Positions 61,770 to 64,000 of a stretch of 64,000 nucleotides of DNA are shown here, in pieces; the stretch's first letter is position 1; each line of letters opens with the position of its first letter. The position numbers were made by a program, and so were the translations under genes. Under the pieces are notes generated by a model. It had not been told where the DNA came from, searched no databases, and saw nothing but the letters and a program-made list of their open reading frames with translations. The stretch is from Mongoliimonas terrestris. Its GTDB lineage: Bacteria > Pseudomonadota > Alphaproteobacteria > Rhizobiales > Pleomorphomonadaceae. Where the stretch lies: NCBI RefSeq assembly GCF_001927285.1, contig NZ_MSIG01000017.1:20317-84316 (forward strand). Direction: 5' to 3'.

Positions 61770-62618
61770 ATGAGATCGGATCGTGAGTTCGGACGGACCG
61801 GGCTGAGAGTGTCGCCTGTCGGTCTGGGATGCAGCCGGCTTGGATCGGTGTTGGGCGCGTCTGCGGAGCAGTCCGAACAGGTGCTCAAGGCGGCCTTGGA
61901 GGTGGGCATAACCTTCTTCGACACGTCGAATGTCTATGCCCAGGGGGAAAGCGAGCGCCTGGTGGGGCGGACCGTCAAAGGACGCGACGACATCCTCGTC
62001 TGCACCAAGGTGGGGAAATACCTGCCGCTTTCAAAGCGCATCCTGCTGCCGTTCAAGTCCCTCATCAAGACGGCGGTCGGGGGCAGCAAGGCCATGCGTG
62101 AGGGGGTGCGGCAGACCCGCTCAAAGGGCCTGCCGACCAACTGGGATCCGGGGCATATCCGCCGGTCCGTCGAGGCGAGCCTGAAGCGCTTGCAGCGGGA
62201 CACGGTCGACGTGCTGATGCTCCATAGTCCTCCGGCGGAAACGATCCGTCGCGGTGACGCGCTCGCGGCCCTGGCCGAGCTCAAGACCGCCGGAAAGATT
62301 CGTGTGGTCGGCGTTTCGGTCGACGACGTCGATGCCGCGCGCGCCGCCCTGTCCGACCCGCGGGTCGAGGCGTTGCAGATCCCGCTCCATCCCGGCGTTG
62401 TCGACTACGACGAGATCCTGCATCAGGCCGCCGGACAGGGCGTCGCCATCGTCGCGCGCGAGGTGCTCGGCGGACCGAACGCGATCAGCGCGTCGTCGTT
62501 GAACGCCGACACGGTCCGCGCCCACATGGTCAAGGCCGCGGCACGGCCGGAAGTCGCCTTGGCTTTGATCGGCACCACCAAGGCGCGTCATCTCCAAGAG
62601 GCGGTGTCCGGGTTCTAA
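61770..62618 (+). CDS. Aldo/keto reductase
   Basis: A 282-aa NADPH-dependent oxidoreductase of the AKR superfamily. The catalytic tetrad is in place: FFDTSNVYAQGESERLVG (Asp and Tyr), ILVCTKVGKY (Lys) and VDVLMLHSPP (His). GQGVAIVAREVLGG and IGTTKARHLQEAV form the cofactor end. ATG 61770 has GGAGG five bases upstream; an ATG at 61749 overlapping the previous stop is possible. In this setting it may reduce a keto-sugar or remove an aldehyde. It is in the same operon as the GT4 gene. Confidence 0.9.
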   Translation: MRSDREFGRTGLRVSPVGLGCSRLGSVLGASAEQSEQVLKAALEVGITFFDTSNVYAQGESERLVGRTVKGRDDILVCTKVGKYLPLSKRILLPFKSLIKTAVGGSKAMREGVRQTRSKGLPTNWDPGHIRRSVEASLKRLQRDTVDVLMLHSPPAETIRRGDALAALAELKTAGKIRVVGVSVDDVDAARAALSDPRVEALQIPLHPGVVDYDEILHQAAGQGVAIVAREVLGGPNAISASSLNADTVRAHMVKAAARPEVALALIGTTKARHLQEAVSGF

Positions 62619-62667
62619 CGCCGGCTCCCCGCATTTTCGTTAGTTCTCGTCCAATCGAGAGAGATAC

Positions 62668-63894
62668 ATGAAGATCGCCATTGTCGGTTGTGGTTACGTG
62701 TTCGACATCTACATGCGAACCTTGCGAGCCCACCCTGAAATCAGTGTCGCCGGCGTCTTTGATATAAATCAGGAACGGAATCGGCGCGTAAAGGATTACT
62801 ACAACTTTCATATCTACGACAGCTACGAGGCCATGCTGGCCGATGCCGACGTCGAGACGGTCGTCAATCTCACGTGGATCCATGCGCATTTTGAGGTCAC
62901 GAAGAAGGCGCTGGAAGCCGGCAAGCATGTGTACTCTGAAAAGCCGCTGACGCGGAGCTTGGAAGAATCTATCGAGCTGTTCGAGATCGCCCGCACCCAT
63001 GGCGTCCGGCTATATGCTGCTCCGTGCAACATCTATAGCGACATGGTGCGAACGATCTTCAAGGTGGTGAAGGATGGTACGATCGGCAAGCCACTCCTGA
63101 TCTACGCCGAACTGGATGACAACCCGATCCATTTGCTCGAGTTCGAAAAGGTCAGAAGCCCGACGGGTGCTCCGTGGCCGCTCGAAGAGGAATTGCGCGA
63201 GGGCTGTACCTACGAGCATCTCGGGTATCATTTGGTGTGGATCTGTGGCCTGCTCGGGCCAGCCGTGTCCGTGACGGCGTTTTCGAGCGAACTGGTCGAG
63301 AACAAGACGCCGACCCTTCCGAACTTTGTCGGTACGCCGGACTATTCGGTGGCCTGCCTTCATTTCGCAAGCGGCGCGACGGCGCGCATAACCTGTAGCT
63401 TTGTCGCGCCGAGAGACCACCGGATGCGCGTCATCGGTGACAAAGGTGAAGTGGTGGGCGACAGTTACAGGCACTACCGCTCGCCAGTCTATCTGGAGCG
63501 GTACACAAAGACCAGCCTCAACGCTCGTAAGTTCCGGACATTGCGCACCTTTCCATCTTTGGGCAGGATTTTCGGAATCGGTGGCAAGAAGATCCCGCTG
63601 CTGCAGAACTGGAAATCTCACGCAGTCATGAAGGATCAGACGGTTCGCGCCTCCCTCAAGCAGAGAGCGGTCGAGTGGATTCGCCGCAGGGAGATTTATG
63701 CTCAAGACAAGTTCGTCGGTATCGCCGAAATGGCGAGGGAAATAAGGGAGAATCGGCCTCAATTTCTCTCGCCGGACTTCATACTTCATGTCAACGAGCT
63801 GACCCTCCTCGTCCAAGGGGCCGGCACGACGGGGCTCGCGACGAAGCCGGTGACATCCTTTGAACCCATTGGCTCAATCCCCGGAGCAGTCTGA
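62668..63894 (+). CDS. Gfo/Idh/MocA-family oxidoreductase of the polysaccharide cluster
   Basis: A 408-aa NAD(P)-dependent dehydrogenase. The Rossmann start is MKIAIVGCGYVFDIYMRTLR; AGKHVYSEKPLTRSLEESIE carries the EKP motif. The substrate part includes REGCTYEHLGYHLVWICGLL with the conserved catalytic His. An extended middle region (residues about 265-330) is longer than usual. In sugar clusters such enzymes oxidise C3 or C4 of UDP-sugars, or act on cyclic polyols. It follows the aldo/keto reductase by 49 bp with a GAGAGA ribosome site. It ends 106 bp before the window edge. Confidence 0.9.
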   Translation: MKIAIVGCGYVFDIYMRTLRAHPEISVAGVFDINQERNRRVKDYYNFHIYDSYEAMLADADVETVVNLTWIHAHFEVTKKALEAGKHVYSEKPLTRSLEESIELFEIARTHGVRLYAAPCNIYSDMVRTIFKVVKDGTIGKPLLIYAELDDNPIHLLEFEKVRSPTGAPWPLEEELREGCTYEHLGYHLVWICGLLGPAVSVTAFSSELVENKTPTLPNFVGTPDYSVACLHFASGATARITCSFVAPRDHRMRVIGDKGEVVGDSYRHYRSPVYLERYTKTSLNARKFRTLRTFPSLGRIFGIGGKKIPLLQNWKSHAVMKDQTVRASLKQRAVEWIRRREIYAQDKFVGIAEMAREIRENRPQFLSPDFILHVNELTLLVQGAGTTGLATKPVTSFEPIGSIPGAV

Positions 63895-64000
63895 GTGCCT
63901 TCCTGGAACTGGACCCTTCTTCCACGTCCAAGGGTAAGTCCGGGAGCGGCGGTGTCTTTCAGCGTGCAATCTTGGGTCTGACTCAATCTCGCTGCAGGCT
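63891..64000 (+). CDS. Possible start of a further gene, cut by the window edge
   Basis: After the oxidoreductase stop codon one frame remains open to the edge, reading SAFLELDPSSTSKGKSGSGG and then VFQRAILGLTQSRCR. It has the look of a protein N-terminus, but only a CTG at 63891 is available as a start codon near it. No ribosome site or domain can be judged from 36 codons. It may simply be non-coding. Confidence 0.25.
   Translation, partial: MSAFLELDPSSTSKGKSGSGGVFQRAILGLTQSRCR

Overview
The window is about 64 kb of a GC-rich chromosome, roughly 70 % G+C by eye except for the last 11 kb. It looks like an alphaproteobacterium, most likely of the order Hyphomicrobiales. The support is indirect: two perfect EcfG-type stress promoters (GGAAC-N16/17-CGTT) beside an EcfG-like sigma factor, a three-subunit Tat-exported formate dehydrogenase with DUF3305/DUF3306/DUF6352/DUF6505 neighbours, polyhydroxyalkanoate (PHA) genes, and REP-type palindromes ending in GTCATCCCGG. 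The species cannot be named from sequence reading alone.

Layout. 1-5 kb: the end of a class III aminotransferase, a repeat-rich gap with a 59-aa small gene, CorA, and an amino-acid ABC binding protein with its permease but no ATPase. 5-9 kb (minus strand): SDR, enoyl-CoA hydratase/isomerase and acyl-CoA dehydrogenase. 9-17 kb (mostly plus): TsaC/Sua5, a histone-deacetylase-like amidohydrolase, a stress-promoted 75-aa membrane protein, 3-methyladenine glycosylase, a Tim44-domain protein and PEP carboxylase. 17-21 kb (minus): a tightly coupled five-gene operon (degenerate acylphosphatase, stand-alone Rieske protein, Rieske-oxygenase catalytic subunit without its own cluster, GST, MFS). 21-36 kb: PHA depolymerase, GST, soluble transhydrogenase, a YbhN-like membrane protein, the EcfG sigma factor, a zinc metallopeptidase, a YdeP-type molybdenum enzyme, a two-domain kinase-like protein, a PhaC-like hydrolase and PHA synthase. 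35-39 kb: cytochrome P450, DUF2256, and an Fe-S photolyase/cryptochrome.

38.6-51 kb is a formate dehydrogenase locus. The catalytic operon torD-like/Tat peptide/alpha/beta/gamma runs on the minus strand. It is flanked by a multi-cluster ferredoxin, a biotin/lipoate-ligase-like protein, DUF6505, DUF6352 and a 52-aa protein on one side, and by a secreted proline-rich protein, DUF3305 and DUF3306 on the other. A sugar 1-dehydrogenase and tRNA-Pro(CGG) follow.

At tRNA-Gln(TTG), 52604-52678, the sequence changes abruptly. About 1.4 kb of AT-rich, apparently non-coding DNA with a possible recombinase remnant is followed by a lower-GC polysaccharide cluster that runs to the window end: sugar epimerase, GT2, a flippase fused to a heparinase II/III-like domain, Wzy-like polymerase, GT4, aldo/keto reductase and a Gfo/Idh oxidoreductase. 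This looks like a Wzx/Wzy-type exopolysaccharide island inserted next to a tRNA gene.

The most unusual items are the flippase-lyase fusion, the Rieske oxygenase split over two genes (the catalytic subunit keeps a Rieske-like fold without its cluster loops), and a family of 36-bp palindromes with 17-2-17 architecture. Also notable are a 23-bp tandem array made from a REP arm, two EcfG promoters (one of which moves the sigma-factor start), and an orphan terminator that may mark a small RNA.
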